Source: a virus. From it: 29,078 nt of DNA. The stretch lies in the IMG/VR virus record IMGVR_UViG_3300025141_000536, positions 1 through 29,078 of that record; one strand, written 5' to 3'. Below, piece after piece: positions 6,301 to 15,818 of this stretch; position 1 is the first letter of the stretch, and each line of letters begins with the position of its first letter. The notes below the pieces were generated by a model. The model did no database searches and was not told where the DNA came from. It was given only the letters and a program-made list of their open reading frames with translations. Made by a program: the position numbers and the translations under genes.

Positions 6301-8822
6301 TGTCTCTTTGGCCGAACATCAATCGCTTCAACGCGGGTGAGTGGAGCCCTAAGCTAGATGGCAGATGGGACTTGGATGATTATTCTGCCGCGCTAAGAAA
6401 GTGCGATGGATTCATTCCGCTCAAATATGGTCCCGCAGAAAGAACCACGGGTACGGAGTACGTAGCCGAAACCAAGGACAGCACTAAGTCTAGTCGCTTG
6501 GTTCGCTTTCGGTTTGACTCTACTACGAACTACATCATGGAGTTCGGGCAGCTTTACATCCGTTGGTACGAAGGAGGGGACACGCCTTCTCAACTATCAG
6601 CGGGAACACCCTCGGCGTGGGCAACAACCACGGCATACGTAATTGGGGATCTCGTAGAAGAAAGCGGGACTAACTACTATTGCCTAGAGGCCCATACTAG
6701 CGGCACCTTCGCCACAGACTTAGCCGCAAACAAGTGGTACACCCTAACCGGATCTATTTATGAAATTCCAACGACTTACACAGCACCCGATGTTTTTGAC
6801 TTGCAATTCGTTCAAATCAACGACATTGTTTACATTGTACACAAAGATTATCCAGTTAGAAAGTTATCTCGCGTTGGAGCAACTAATTGGCAAATAGCCG
6901 ATGTCGAGTGGGACTTCCCGCCGTTGCTAGATCCAAATGCAACAACCGATACCCTTACCTATACGGGCACAACAACCGTTGGGGCAAGTGGAACGCTAGC
7001 GAACTCTAACACGCTATTCGCCGGAACCTCTGATGATGTTGGGCGTTACTATGCCATCACGCACACCCGCGAGGCACAAAAGATTGTCTTCGATGACGCT
7101 GGTGGTGCTGGCGTGGCGGATGACGGACTAGATGCCGACATATCAGAGGGCGCCCATGCTGTTCCCGTTAAGGGCGCTTGGTCGTTAGTTACCGCTGGGG
7201 TGTGGGACGGGGAGTTAACCATAAGCAAGAGAGAGGTTGGAACGACTCCTTGGTTTGAGGTTTGGACCGGAACCAGTCGATACACTTCCTCTGGCGGCGC
7301 GAATTTTGCCATAAGTGGAACAGAAGACTTAGAAAATTACGAATATACGGTTTGGTTTCAACACGACACAACGGCTCCGGCTGATGCGTCCGTAAATTTC
7401 AATGTAGATTCGGTGGACATAACCGGAGTTGTCAAGATCACCACGCACAGCACTACATCATCGGCAACCGCTGAAGTCATAGTTGCCCTTGAGGCGTCTT
7501 CTTCCACGGTGGCGACCAAACTATGGACAGAGGGGGCATTTAGTGCAGTGCGCGGGTATCCGTCTGCTGTCACCTTCTTTGAAACACGCCTTATCTTTGG
7601 CGGGACGGACTACAGGAAGCAACAGATTTGGTTATCCCAAACGGACAACTTCGAGCATTTTGGGGTTTCAACTCCAGATATACTAGCAACGGATTCGATT
7701 ACGTATCAATTATCCGCAGTCGAGCAAAACCGCATCAAGTGGATTCGGGCGCAAAAGTTCTTGTTAATTGGCACTGAGGGCGAGGAGTATTCCTTACGAG
7801 GTGCAGATGGAAATGCACTTAGTCCAACCACGCAACCACTAGCGACAATTGAAAGCACCGAGGGGAGCAAAGGCATACGTCCTACAATTGTAGGAGATTC
7901 GCTTTTGTTTTGGAGTCGAGACGGTAGAAAGCTCCACGAACTTTTATTCACAATTAGCGATGACGGATTTGGCACTTCGGATTTAACAAAGTTGGCCGAG
8001 CACATTACCGACCCAACGGTAGTGCAAAGCGCGTACACTCAAGACCCCTATCGGATTTTGTGGAGTGTTCGCTCGAACGGAACCCTTTTGGGCTTGGTGT
8101 ACAACCGCTTAGACGAAGTAATTGCTTGGTTTACTCGCAACACGCTTGGCACCTTTGAGAGCGTTGAGTCGATTTACGGCGACCCAGAGGACGAAGTTTG
8201 GTTTGTAGTGAATCGCACCATCAACGGGGCAACCGTTAGGTACGTCGAGCGTTTTAGTTTCCGCCAAACCGCCAAAGAGGACATGCGGTACAGCGATTGC
8301 GGTACGGTTTATTCTGGCGTGTCAACAACGACCATAGGGGGACTTACTCACCTAGAGGGCGAAGAGGTTGTCGTATTGGCAGACGGAAACGTAGAGACTA
8401 ACAAAACGGTTTCTAGTGGGCAAATCACCCTAGACAACGCATCAACCAAAGCAGCAGTTGGATTGGCATACGATTCGGAAATCGAAACCACCAAGATTGA
8501 CGCTCCTGCGGGTGACGGTGTTAGCCGAGGAAAGCCCAAGCGCAGTACGCATGTAGTAATTGGATTCGACAACACCCTAGGGGGAGAGGTCGGCACTAGG
8601 TGGAATGAACCCAGTGGCGAAGAAAAGGAACAACTTAATGAAATTACATTTAGGGACACCGCAGATGTAATGGATTCATCCCCCGATTTGTTCTCCGGCG
8701 AGAAGATTTGGGAACTCCCAGCGGGCCACCAAAAGAACCCTCGCATAGTCTACAAGCAAACCCAACCTCTACCTAGTACAGTTTTGTACACAATCCCACA
8801 AATTACACCAAAGGGTCAATAA
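6300..8822 (+). CDS. Tail tubular protein B / tail nozzle (T7 gp12-like)
   Basis: An 840-residue protein with the family N-terminus NRFNAGEWSPKLDGRWDLDD, then GFIPLKYGPAERTTGTEYVA and FGQLYIRWY. Six copies form the nozzle at the end of the podovirus tail, through which DNA leaves. ATG 6300 is chosen because it starts the conserved N-terminus, sits in a TAATG junction with the preceding stop and follows GGGGGAGG (6282-6289). The upstream in-frame extension overlaps tail tubular A. An inserted 42-residue module (about residues 105-146, SAWATTTAY ... TFATDLAA) is closely related to one in the tailspike at 22290 and resembles small chitin-binding-like (CBM5/12) modules. Confidence 0.92.
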   Translation: MSLWPNINRFNAGEWSPKLDGRWDLDDYSAALRKCDGFIPLKYGPAERTTGTEYVAETKDSTKSSRLVRFRFDSTTNYIMEFGQLYIRWYEGGDTPSQLSAGTPSAWATTTAYVIGDLVEESGTNYYCLEAHTSGTFATDLAANKWYTLTGSIYEIPTTYTAPDVFDLQFVQINDIVYIVHKDYPVRKLSRVGATNWQIADVEWDFPPLLDPNATTDTLTYTGTTTVGASGTLANSNTLFAGTSDDVGRYYAITHTREAQKIVFDDAGGAGVADDGLDADISEGAHAVPVKGAWSLVTAGVWDGELTISKREVGTTPWFEVWTGTSRYTSSGGANFAISGTEDLENYEYTVWFQHDTTAPADASVNFNVDSVDITGVVKITTHSTTSSATAEVIVALEASSSTVATKLWTEGAFSAVRGYPSAVTFFETRLIFGGTDYRKQQIWLSQTDNFEHFGVSTPDILATDSITYQLSAVEQNRIKWIRAQKFLLIGTEGEEYSLRGADGNALSPTTQPLATIESTEGSKGIRPTIVGDSLLFWSRDGRKLHELLFTISDDGFGTSDLTKLAEHITDPTVVQSAYTQDPYRILWSVRSNGTLLGLVYNRLDEVIAWFTRNTLGTFESVESIYGDPEDEVWFVVNRTINGATVRYVERFSFRQTAKEDMRYSDCGTVYSGVSTTTIGGLTHLEGEEVVVLADGNVETNKTVSSGQITLDNASTKAAVGLAYDSEIETTKIDAPAGDGVSRGKPKRSTHVVIGFDNTLGGEVGTRWNEPSGEEKEQLNEITFRDTADVMDSSPDLFSGEKIWELPAGHQKNPRIVYKQTQPLPSTVLYTIPQITPKGQ
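6612..6737 (+). repeat. Shared 42-residue module, copy in tail nozzle protein
   Basis: This segment encodes SAWATTTAYVIGDLVEES and ends AHTSGTFATDLAANKW. Thirty of its 42 residues are identical to the segment at 23883-24008 in the first tailspike, with no gaps. The Trp/Tyr/Gly-Asp-Val pattern resembles CBM5/12-type carbohydrate-binding modules; binding is inferred. Confidence 0.8.
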
Positions 8823-9289
8823 TGTCCATACTTCAATCAATTTCATCCATAGGTCAAGGACAAGAGGCGGATAGGTTAGCTAAGCGCAACGCTTTAATTG
8901 ATGAAGCGGATGCAAAGATAGCGATTGAAGATGCGCGCTCTGAAGCGTCAATAGAGCTACGACGGAGTTCGCGTATTCGTGCCGAGCAATCAGCTAGATT
9001 TGCGGGTAGCGGCATAGCCCCTGGAACTGGAACCCCACTACAATTAGCGGCCCAAGAGGTCGTGAATGCGGAGTTAAGGGCATCGAGCGAACTAAGGGCC
9101 GGAGCAATGGAAGCAAGTCGCCGGAAGCAATCCGCTGCGCTACACAGGCAACGAGGGAAGGCAGCCAAACGCGCGGGATTCATTGGGGCATTGACCCCAT
9201 TTGCGGGAGACCTAAGAGCACTTGGCTCCAAGGCGTCTAAGGGGGCGCTTAGTTTACAATCAAATAGGGCATTAAGGAGCATCGAATAA
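8822..9289 (+). CDS. Internal virion protein (T7 gp14-like)
   Basis: A 155-residue, Ala/Arg-rich, helical protein in the gp14 slot, directly after the nozzle gene and before two larger ejection proteins. It shows the usual pattern of gp14-like proteins: a helical region (EADAKIAIEDARSEASIELR near residues 28-47), then GSGIAPGTGTPLQLAAQEVV near 61-80, then a basic helical end. In T7, gp14 is ejected first and makes the outer-membrane pore. Unlike T7 gp14, no clear transmembrane segment is visible. Both ends are TAATG overlaps. Confidence 0.72.
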   Translation: MSILQSISSIGQGQEADRLAKRNALIDEADAKIAIEDARSEASIELRRSSRIRAEQSARFAGSGIAPGTGTPLQLAAQEVVNAELRASSELRAGAMEASRRKQSAALHRQRGKAAKRAGFIGALTPFAGDLRALGSKASKGALSLQSNRALRSIE

Positions 9290-10872
9290 TGGCTATACCA
9301 ACATCAGAACCACAGGCAGTATCGAAAGCCGGATCGGTTGGAGTACAACCGGACATAAACCTAGGGAGCAATGTCTTTAGGGCAATTAGCGGATTGGGCA
9401 CCGCGATCAAGGCAAGTGCTGAAGAGGATAGGGTTGCTAGGGCAAAACGAGAAGCCGCGAATTTAAAGCTTGAAGAAGAGGCACAAAAGACGATTGATAA
9501 AACAGTTGGTTATCAAACCGATAGCGTTAATGAAGACTTGCGAGTGCGAATTGATGAAATCGTTAGAGACCCCGAAATAATGCACAAGCCCGACTTGTGG
9601 TTGGAGGCGGTCAACAAAGCAATAGAGGGTGATGAAGCGGCCTTTAATTCAGCGAAAGAGGGTGGTTCTAGGGATTCTATTGAAGCCGCTGACTTCGAGC
9701 GATTGGCAACCATTAGGGATATTAGATCAGAACTAAAGGGGCGTGTTGCCGAGCAAATAAACGAAAACAACAAATTAGCCGCAATACAAAGATATAATCA
9801 ATTGGGTGAAACCCACCCTGACGCAGCAAAACACTTAATCAATGAAAACGATAGATTTTCCCCGAAGGAAAAGCAAGAACTCATTGAAGACCTAGATAAG
9901 AAAACATCCGATAGGGCTGCGATTCGAATAGAAAACACCCTAGAAACCCTAACCATTGACAACAATATAGAGGGATTAAGCGAACAAGCCGAGGCCATAG
10001 AGTCTGGTTCTGGGGAATACGCCAACCTAACGCCAGAAGAACTAGACAATCAGCGGAATATTGTTCAAAACAAGATAAACACTATTGAGACCAAGCAAGC
10101 CAAGGCATATTCTAGCTTTCTAGAAGGCATTGTCCAAACGGGCACATACAGTCAATTTGACTTCAATCAAGCAGTTGATGCGGGATTACTTACCGAAGAA
10201 GCGGCGGATTCATTGCAGAAAATGGTTTCAGGTCCAACGGGCGCCAAGGGTCAAATCGAGCTAAAAGACAGGCTCAACCGTCACAAAGAGGATAAGGCCA
10301 ATGCACTTTCCTACGGAGTCCTAGAGGCTAAGATTAACAAGAATTGGCTAACGCCGTTTTCTGAAGGCGACAACCCCGCTATGTCGAAAAAGGATTTAAC
10401 GGACATGGTTGCCGAAATTAGGGCAAGCACCGAATTAGGGATTGTCTCCAAGAACGTGTTAATCGCTAGAGCTATACAAGCATTTTCTCAATCATCTCTA
10501 CAACAAGATAAAGAGGGTAATTTTTGGATTCCTACGGCATTTGAGGATGACCTATTAGGGGAAAGGTGGAACAAGCTAGATGAACCCGCGCGAAAAAAGC
10601 TAAGTGATTTTGGCGTAAAGGCGTCTAAACTCTTGAGCAAGTCCATACATACTCAATTATCTCTTGTTGGATTTGACGAAGAGGGCAAGCCGCTCAAGCA
10701 GGGATTCGATAGCGTAGAAGTGTTCTTTGATGACCTCGACGGCATTTTAGATGAAATGGAGTCGGGAAATCCAGCGAAGGCGAATCAAGAAATAGAAACT
10801 AGATTGGAATTTTACAAAACGGGCTTTCAGTCAGCAATGATACGGCAAGCGCTGGCTGGCCCATCTGAATAA
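9289..10872 (+). CDS. Internal virion protein (T7 gp15-like)
   Basis: A 527-residue, strongly charged and helical protein with long Glu/Lys/Asn-rich stretches, for example residues about 40-70 and 160-270. It holds the middle position of the three ejection-protein genes, where T7 has gp15, the periplasmic tunnel component. I see no enzymatic motif. An AAGGAG ribosome site about 11 bases upstream and a TAATG junction support the start. The assignment rests on gene order, length and coiled-coil-like composition rather than on a recognised domain. Confidence 0.68.
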   Translation: MAIPTSEPQAVSKAGSVGVQPDINLGSNVFRAISGLGTAIKASAEEDRVARAKREAANLKLEEEAQKTIDKTVGYQTDSVNEDLRVRIDEIVRDPEIMHKPDLWLEAVNKAIEGDEAAFNSAKEGGSRDSIEAADFERLATIRDIRSELKGRVAEQINENNKLAAIQRYNQLGETHPDAAKHLINENDRFSPKEKQELIEDLDKKTSDRAAIRIENTLETLTIDNNIEGLSEQAEAIESGSGEYANLTPEELDNQRNIVQNKINTIETKQAKAYSSFLEGIVQTGTYSQFDFNQAVDAGLLTEEAADSLQKMVSGPTGAKGQIELKDRLNRHKEDKANALSYGVLEAKINKNWLTPFSEGDNPAMSKKDLTDMVAEIRASTELGIVSKNVLIARAIQAFSQSSLQQDKEGNFWIPTAFEDDLLGERWNKLDEPARKKLSDFGVKASKLLSKSIHTQLSLVGFDEEGKPLKQGFDSVEVFFDDLDGILDEMESGNPAKANQEIETRLEFYKTGFQSAMIRQALAGPSE

Positions 10873-13800
10873 TGGGATTGGACATAGACAAGTTTTATAC
10901 GAGCAAAGGAGAGCAAAACGACGTTCGTATTGATGACATTGAAGATAAAGACTTCCTTGCGGCACTCAACAAGGAACGCCTTCTTCAAAGCTACTCAACC
11001 CAAGATACGCTAGGGGACCAAGATTACGGCACCCTTTCGGCTTCGATGGGGTACAGTAGCAACGAAGAAGCCGACTTCGCTGCGATACAGGCCAACATTC
11101 AGGCCCGCAAGGAGTCCGAGGAAATGGCCCGCAATCGTTATGAAGAAAGCGGTCGTGCAAAGTCTTGGGCGGCAATGACATCCAACACTAAAGACATACC
11201 CGTTGTTGGAACAGCGGTTAGGCTCTTAGAGAAGTTTGACAAAATGGCAACCCTAATGGCTAGCTCTAGTGCGTCTATGGTGGCATCGGGTGCGATTGGT
11301 TTAACCGAACAAGTTGCGGCAAGCGGGTCGGTTGGAACTGGTGCCCCTGGGATTATTCGCAAAGACGGGAAAACCGCGCCAGAGGGAGCCAAGGAATTAG
11401 TGGCCCCGCTTCGGGCAATGGCCGATGACATTCCAGAGAACCTAGGGATAGACCCAGATTTAGCGGCAACTGCGCTAGGACAAACCCTTCAAGTTGCATC
11501 CTCTTTGGGTACTGGCTTCGTGGGGATTGCCACAAATCCCGCGTTGGGGTTTTCAATGTTTGAGGGGTTGGCCTTTGATGAAGCGGTTCGGGAGTACGAT
11601 GCCCACGCGAAGAATCCAAACGCCGCCGATAGGTTGAAGTTCGGTCTTAGTGTAGCCCTTCCTCAATCGGCATTAGACTTTGCTATTGGAGGTGAAGCAA
11701 CCTTCGCTAGAATTATTGCGGGCGCCAACCCAACAGTTCGCAAAGAACTCCTAAAGCGCTTAGCCTTTGGTATTCCCAAGGAAGGGTTCACGGAGGGGGC
11801 GCAAAAGGAAATAATGACTTTCATGGCGAACCGAGAGTTTGACCAAGACAGGGAGCACTTTGATGATGAATTTTTCCATTCTGTTTTATTAGGGATGGCG
11901 GGTGCTGGCGTAATTGGACCCATTGTGTCGCTGCCAACCATCGCTAATGCTAACACAAACCAAGTGCTCGACAATGAGAATTTTGGCAAGCAAGCGTTTA
12001 ATACCATAGCAAAGACGCTCACCAAGGAAGAGTTCGTAGCAAACGCCGGAGACAACCCAGCGGCAAAGACAATACTAGAGGCTGCATATGATGGCGATGA
12101 AGGGGCTCAAAAGGCCGTCATGGACATCTTTGAGCAAGGCAAGGCCGAGGCAGAGACCAAGACCCCACCCAAGGCAGACAAAGAAGTTAAGCGATTGGTT
12201 GAGTCTATTGAAAAAATAGACGATGAGATCGCCGCTGCTACTTCTGAAATCGAACCCAATTTGGATGTTGTTGAGGATCAATTTGACATGCCATTGGCTA
12301 CGAGTAACCCTAGAGATCCAAATGTAGATATTACGCAAGCCAATCAAGCTAATCGTAAAGTCGCAAAAGTTCATGCAGATTTACAGGCGGAACTCAGGGA
12401 AGTTTTAGATCAACTTGAAATATCAACAGAACCAAATGCTAAATTTGAAAAGGAAGCAGAGCTAACAGACGCCCAAGAGAGAACTGTTTCTAAAATACTA
12501 AATCACATTAGTGGTCAGGGCAAAAAACTTACCCCCAAGCAGTTTGCTGTCTTGAAGGAGCGCGTCCGTGGAGACAAGCGAGTGGAAGCCGCAATTGCTA
12601 AAGGTGCCCAAAAGGTCGAGCGCGCAGTTGCAAAAAAAGAAAGGGAGTTATTTGCCAAAGAAGAAAAGATTGCCAACCTCAAGGAAGCTAAGGTTGAAGC
12701 AATCAATAATCTCAAACACAACTTCGGCAAGAAGATCGACAAGTTACGGGATAACTTCGCCAAGAGGGTTGAGAAACTAAAAGAAGAAGCCAAACGCCGT
12801 AAAGTTGCCGATAAGGAAAAGTTCGTAGAAGAACGCCTAGATCTCATTGAGGCATCGCGTCAACTCCAAGAAATGGTTGATTCTCTGCCCGTGTCTATTC
12901 GCGGCAAGTTTAAGGGATTCGCCAATTTAAGCAAAGTAAAGACCCTCAAGGGCAAAGAGTCCTTCTTGGAACGCGCCGCCGAACGGGTTAACAAGTTATT
13001 CGATGCTGAGTTTCGCCGTAACAAGAGGTCTAAGCTAAACGACACGATACGCCGCAACACCAAGGGCTCCTTTGAGAAGAGGACAAAACGCATTGGTAAC
13101 GAAGCAGCAGACATTTTTACGGAGATTAAGGCCATTGGCAAGCGTGATTCTCTTGATAATCTCCAACGCCTAGAAGAGTTGTTGGAAGAACCCAACATGA
13201 GCGAAGAGAAGGCATTGGCTCTCAAGACCATCTTTAGCGTGTTCAACAACATTAAGGGCGCGGATGCGAAACGACTCAATCAAGCCCTTGCTATTGCCGC
13301 TCAAATAGAGCAAAGTGGATTAGATTTCCGCAAGAAGTTTAAGAAAAAAGAAGCCAAGAGGTTAGAAGGAAAGCGACAGGTTGTGATTGATGCAACGGTT
13401 GGAGATAAGGGAATCCTAACCGAGAAGGAACTCAAGGCCAAGGAAGAGAAAAAGGGCTTCGTTAAGAAGGCAATAAGCAATGCAAATGATTGGGCGTTCA
13501 ACCGCAATGACGCCCTAGAACAACTTTTAGAGAACATCCGAACCGACAAGGGTGAGCGTTTTGAGGGGGATTTACACGATGCATTTACGAAAATGGCGTT
13601 CGATGCAACCCAAGAGTTTCACACTCGACAAGGTAAAGATTTCCAAGAACTAGGGGATGCCATGTTTGAGATATTCGAACGTGATGGGAAAACCAAGAAG
13701 CAAGCTCAAAAAGCAATGGGCGACTTCGAAACCACGAATGACAACCACGGCATAAAGTTCGCGCCCGAAGGCGGGCAAGTAATTGATGTTCCCCTTACTA

Positions 13801-15515
13801 GATGGGAAGCCGTTCAGCTTTGGATGTGGCGTCAAGACCCAACTCTTCAACCCTCCTTCGAAACTATGAAGTGGGGGGAAGACACGGATGCCAAAGTAGA
13901 GGATTACATAGGCGATGCCGGAATAGCCGCTGGGGAGAAAATGCTCGAAACCTACAAACGCATAGGGCTAGAGGTTAACGAAGTCCTCTTCGGTATTGAA
14001 GGCCGCAAGCTCGCCTTGGTGGATAATTACTCTCCCGCATTCAAACACGCGAAAGGAAAAGAAATCGACCTTGACGAAGCCCTTGACATGGACACTTTAA
14101 TTCCCGCATGGGAGGGCAACAACTCGCTTAAAGAGCGCACTAAAAACAAAAACGCCCTACGGATAAACGGTGCCCATCGAGCATTCGAGAAGCACGTTTC
14201 CGATATGAACCACTACATGGCATTCGCCCGTATAGCCAAGGACATGCGCAACACCTTTAAGGATGCAGATGTTCGCAAGGCCATAAGACAAGTCACTGGT
14301 GGAACATCCGTCTTGAACCTCCTAGATGGGCAAATAGATGACATCATTCGGGGAAGCCTAGATCGCGTAAAGGTTGACACTATGATGAATCAAATAATAG
14401 GCAATCTCGCGGTGTCCAAGATAGCACTCAATCTTTCCTCTGCCCTAAAGCAATTGGGTAGTGTTCCCGCCTATGCTGACGGTATGCCCGCTGGGGTGTG
14501 GCTTGCCGAGTTTTCTAAATTCTTCTTAGACGTTCCAGGAAACTCGAAAGTATTACTAGAGTCGGAGTACATGAAAAACCGCCTTCGGACCTCTCACGAC
14601 AGGGATTTGCGGGCAGTTGTTTCATCCAAGAGCTTCGCTAACGAAATAGCAGGTGTTCGTAACATTCGGGACAAGCTAATGGTTCTTACTCGAATGGGGG
14701 ATGCTGGAGCAATTCTCGCTGGGGGATACCCTGTTTATGCCCACACTAAGGCGGAGGCGCTTAAAGCGGGCATGTCTCCCGAAGCGGCCCACGCCGAAGG
14801 GTTGCGGAAGTTCAGCAGAGCAACCGATAGGGCACAGCAATCCGCAGAGATTATGTCTAGGGGGTACTGGCAACGCGGTGGGTCTACTCACAAGCTGTTC
14901 ACAATGTACATGACCTCCCCTATCCAGTATAACCGCATAATGATTGGGGCCATTAAAGCCGCTGCCAAGGGAAGAATTTCCAAGAAGCAAGCCCTTAAAA
15001 GCGTGTTTATTTACCACGTCCTGTTGCCGCAAGTATTTACCGCAATGGCATCTATGGGAATCGGGGCGTTTAGCGAAGCGGAAGACGATGACAAGCTCAA
15101 CAAGTTTTGGAAAAGACAGCGAAGCGCGTTGGCGATTGGTAACTTCAATTCCGTCTTTCTTGTTGGAGATGCCTATGAGGCCATAGTTAAAGTCTTTAGT
15201 CAAAACGCATCCGTTTTCGAGCAAGAGGTTTCTCTCCCGATTATGGATCAATTTCAAGACTTCGTTAAGGCGGCGCAACACATAGACGATGGCGAGGTTT
15301 TGGAATCCGCCGACGATCTAATGAGCGCTCTTATGTCTTTTGGTGGATTGCCCTATGATCCAGTTAGGGAAAACATTGAGGGGGCATGGGAAGCCGCTAC
15401 CGGAGAAACGGACAATCCAGTTATGCGCATGATGGGATTCTCTGATTGGGCACTTTTAGAAGAAAAGGAAACCAAGGGAACATCCACCCGTAAACGTCGT
15501 AGAAATTACAAATGA
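10872..15515 (+). CDS. Large internal virion / DNA ejection protein (gp16-like)
   Basis: A 1547-residue protein in the position of T7 gp16, the inner-membrane part of the ejection channel. An N-terminal region with small-residue helices (about 110-310) is followed by a Lys/Glu-rich coiled-coil block (about 540-730, for example KKERELFAKEEKIANLKEAK). A C-terminal region (about 1180-1420) resembles that of other giant phage ejection proteins: KIALNLSSALKQLGSVPAY, FSRATDRAQQSAEIMSRGYW, then KLFTMYMTSPIQYNR and a hydrophobic helix. I see no lytic transglycosylase or peptidase motif, unlike T7 gp16. The basic end is STRKRRRNYK. It starts in a TAATG junction; regulatory element D begins 8 bases after the stop. 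Confidence 0.8.
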   Translation: MGLDIDKFYTSKGEQNDVRIDDIEDKDFLAALNKERLLQSYSTQDTLGDQDYGTLSASMGYSSNEEADFAAIQANIQARKESEEMARNRYEESGRAKSWAAMTSNTKDIPVVGTAVRLLEKFDKMATLMASSSASMVASGAIGLTEQVAASGSVGTGAPGIIRKDGKTAPEGAKELVAPLRAMADDIPENLGIDPDLAATALGQTLQVASSLGTGFVGIATNPALGFSMFEGLAFDEAVREYDAHAKNPNAADRLKFGLSVALPQSALDFAIGGEATFARIIAGANPTVRKELLKRLAFGIPKEGFTEGAQKEIMTFMANREFDQDREHFDDEFFHSVLLGMAGAGVIGPIVSLPTIANANTNQVLDNENFGKQAFNTIAKTLTKEEFVANAGDNPAAKTILEAAYDGDEGAQKAVMDIFEQGKAEAETKTPPKADKEVKRLVESIEKIDDEIAAATSEIEPNLDVVEDQFDMPLATSNPRDPNVDITQANQANRKVAKVHADLQAELREVLDQLEISTEPNAKFEKEAELTDAQERTVSKILNHISGQGKKLTPKQFAVLKERVRGDKRVEAAIAKGAQKVERAVAKKERELFAKEEKIANLKEAKVEAINNLKHNFGKKIDKLRDNFAKRVEKLKEEAKRRKVADKEKFVEERLDLIEASRQLQEMVDSLPVSIRGKFKGFANLSKVKTLKGKESFLERAAERVNKLFDAEFRRNKRSKLNDTIRRNTKGSFEKRTKRIGNEAADIFTEIKAIGKRDSLDNLQRLEELLEEPNMSEEKALALKTIFSVFNNIKGADAKRLNQALAIAAQIEQSGLDFRKKFKKKEAKRLEGKRQVVIDATVGDKGILTEKELKAKEEKKGFVKKAISNANDWAFNRNDALEQLLENIRTDKGERFEGDLHDAFTKMAFDATQEFHTRQGKDFQELGDAMFEIFERDGKTKKQAQKAMGDFETTNDNHGIKFAPEGGQVIDVPLTRWEAVQLWMWRQDPTLQPSFETMKWGEDTDAKVEDYIGDAGIAAGEKMLETYKRIGLEVNEVLFGIEGRKLALVDNYSPAFKHAKGKEIDLDEALDMDTLIPAWEGNNSLKERTKNKNALRINGAHRAFEKHVSDMNHYMAFARIAKDMRNTFKDADVRKAIRQVTGGTSVLNLLDGQIDDIIRGSLDRVKVDTMMNQIIGNLAVSKIALNLSSALKQLGSVPAYADGMPAGVWLAEFSKFFLDVPGNSKVLLESEYMKNRLRTSHDRDLRAVVSSKSFANEIAGVRNIRDKLMVLTRMGDAGAILAGGYPVYAHTKAEALKAGMSPEAAHAEGLRKFSRATDRAQQSAEIMSRGYWQRGGSTHKLFTMYMTSPIQYNRIMIGAIKAAAKGRISKKQALKSVFIYHVLLPQVFTAMASMGIGAFSEAEDDDKLNKFWKRQRSALAIGNFNSVFLVGDAYEAIVKVFSQNASVFEQEVSLPIMDQFQDFVKAAQHIDDGEVLESADDLMSALMSFGGLPYDPVRENIEGAWEAATGETDNPVMRMMGFSDWALLEEKETKGTSTRKRRRNYK

Positions 15516-15522
15516 TCTAATC

Positions 15523-15546
15523 CTTAATGAGACTCGTTCTCAATAA
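15523..15546 (+). promoter_or_regulatory. Repeated late regulatory element, partial copy D
   Basis: CTTAATG (15523-15529), six bases, then GTTCTCAATAA (15536-15546) reproduces the second block of elements A-C with identical internal spacing. The CATTTTAAGCTTGACA block is absent because coding sequence occupies that position. It contains an imperfect GAGAC/TTCTC inverted repeat. It lies between the large ejection protein and the holin-like gene. Confidence 0.5.
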
Positions 15547-15557
15547 CCCCAACTAAA

Positions 15558-15761
15558 ATGACCCCCGAAGAATCGAAAATGCTAAAAGGACTCCACGACG
15601 CAGTTTGCGGCGATGACGAGTATAACAATCCAGGTTTAATTGCCAATCAAAACGAACTCAAAAGAAAGGTTCATGCTTTGGCGACTTGGCGCACTTGGAT
15701 GACGGGCGTTTTCGTGGGGGTAATGGGGGCTCTTTCGACCTATTTGAAAGTTAAACATTAA
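15558..15761 (+). CDS. Holin-like small membrane protein
   Basis: A 67-residue protein with an acidic-to-basic soluble N-terminus, a helix near ELKRKVHALATWRTW, and one membrane segment at about residues 47-63 (WMTGVFVGVMGALSTYL), then a short basic tail (KVKH). This layout resembles XhlA/holin-type phage membrane proteins that help make the inner-membrane lesion for lysis. No endolysin gene sits beside it, so the role is inferred. The gene is flanked on both sides by copies of the repeated regulatory element, suggesting separate timing. No Shine-Dalgarno sequence is visible. Confidence 0.6.
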   Translation: MTPEESKMLKGLHDAVCGDDEYNNPGLIANQNELKRKVHALATWRTWMTGVFVGVMGALSTYLKVKH

Positions 15762-15768
15762 AATAGTT

Positions 15769-15814
15769 CATTTTAAGCTTGACAAAGACAGCTTAATGAG
15801 ACAGTGTCTCAATA
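15769..15814 (+). promoter_or_regulatory. Repeated late regulatory element, copy C
   Basis: CATTTTAAGCTTGACA (15769-15784) is identical to copy B. CTTAATG lies at 15792-15798 and TGTCTCAATA at 15805-15814, with the same spacing as copy B. The second block forms the perfect palindrome GAGAC-AGT-GTCTC (15798-15810). It precedes the tail and accessory gene block. Confidence 0.65.
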
Positions 15815-15818
15815 GTTT

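Noticed and set aside
14676-15281. 201-residue open frame on the minus strand
   Set aside because: It is antisense to the well-supported C-terminal domain of the large ejection protein and its composition is not protein-like.
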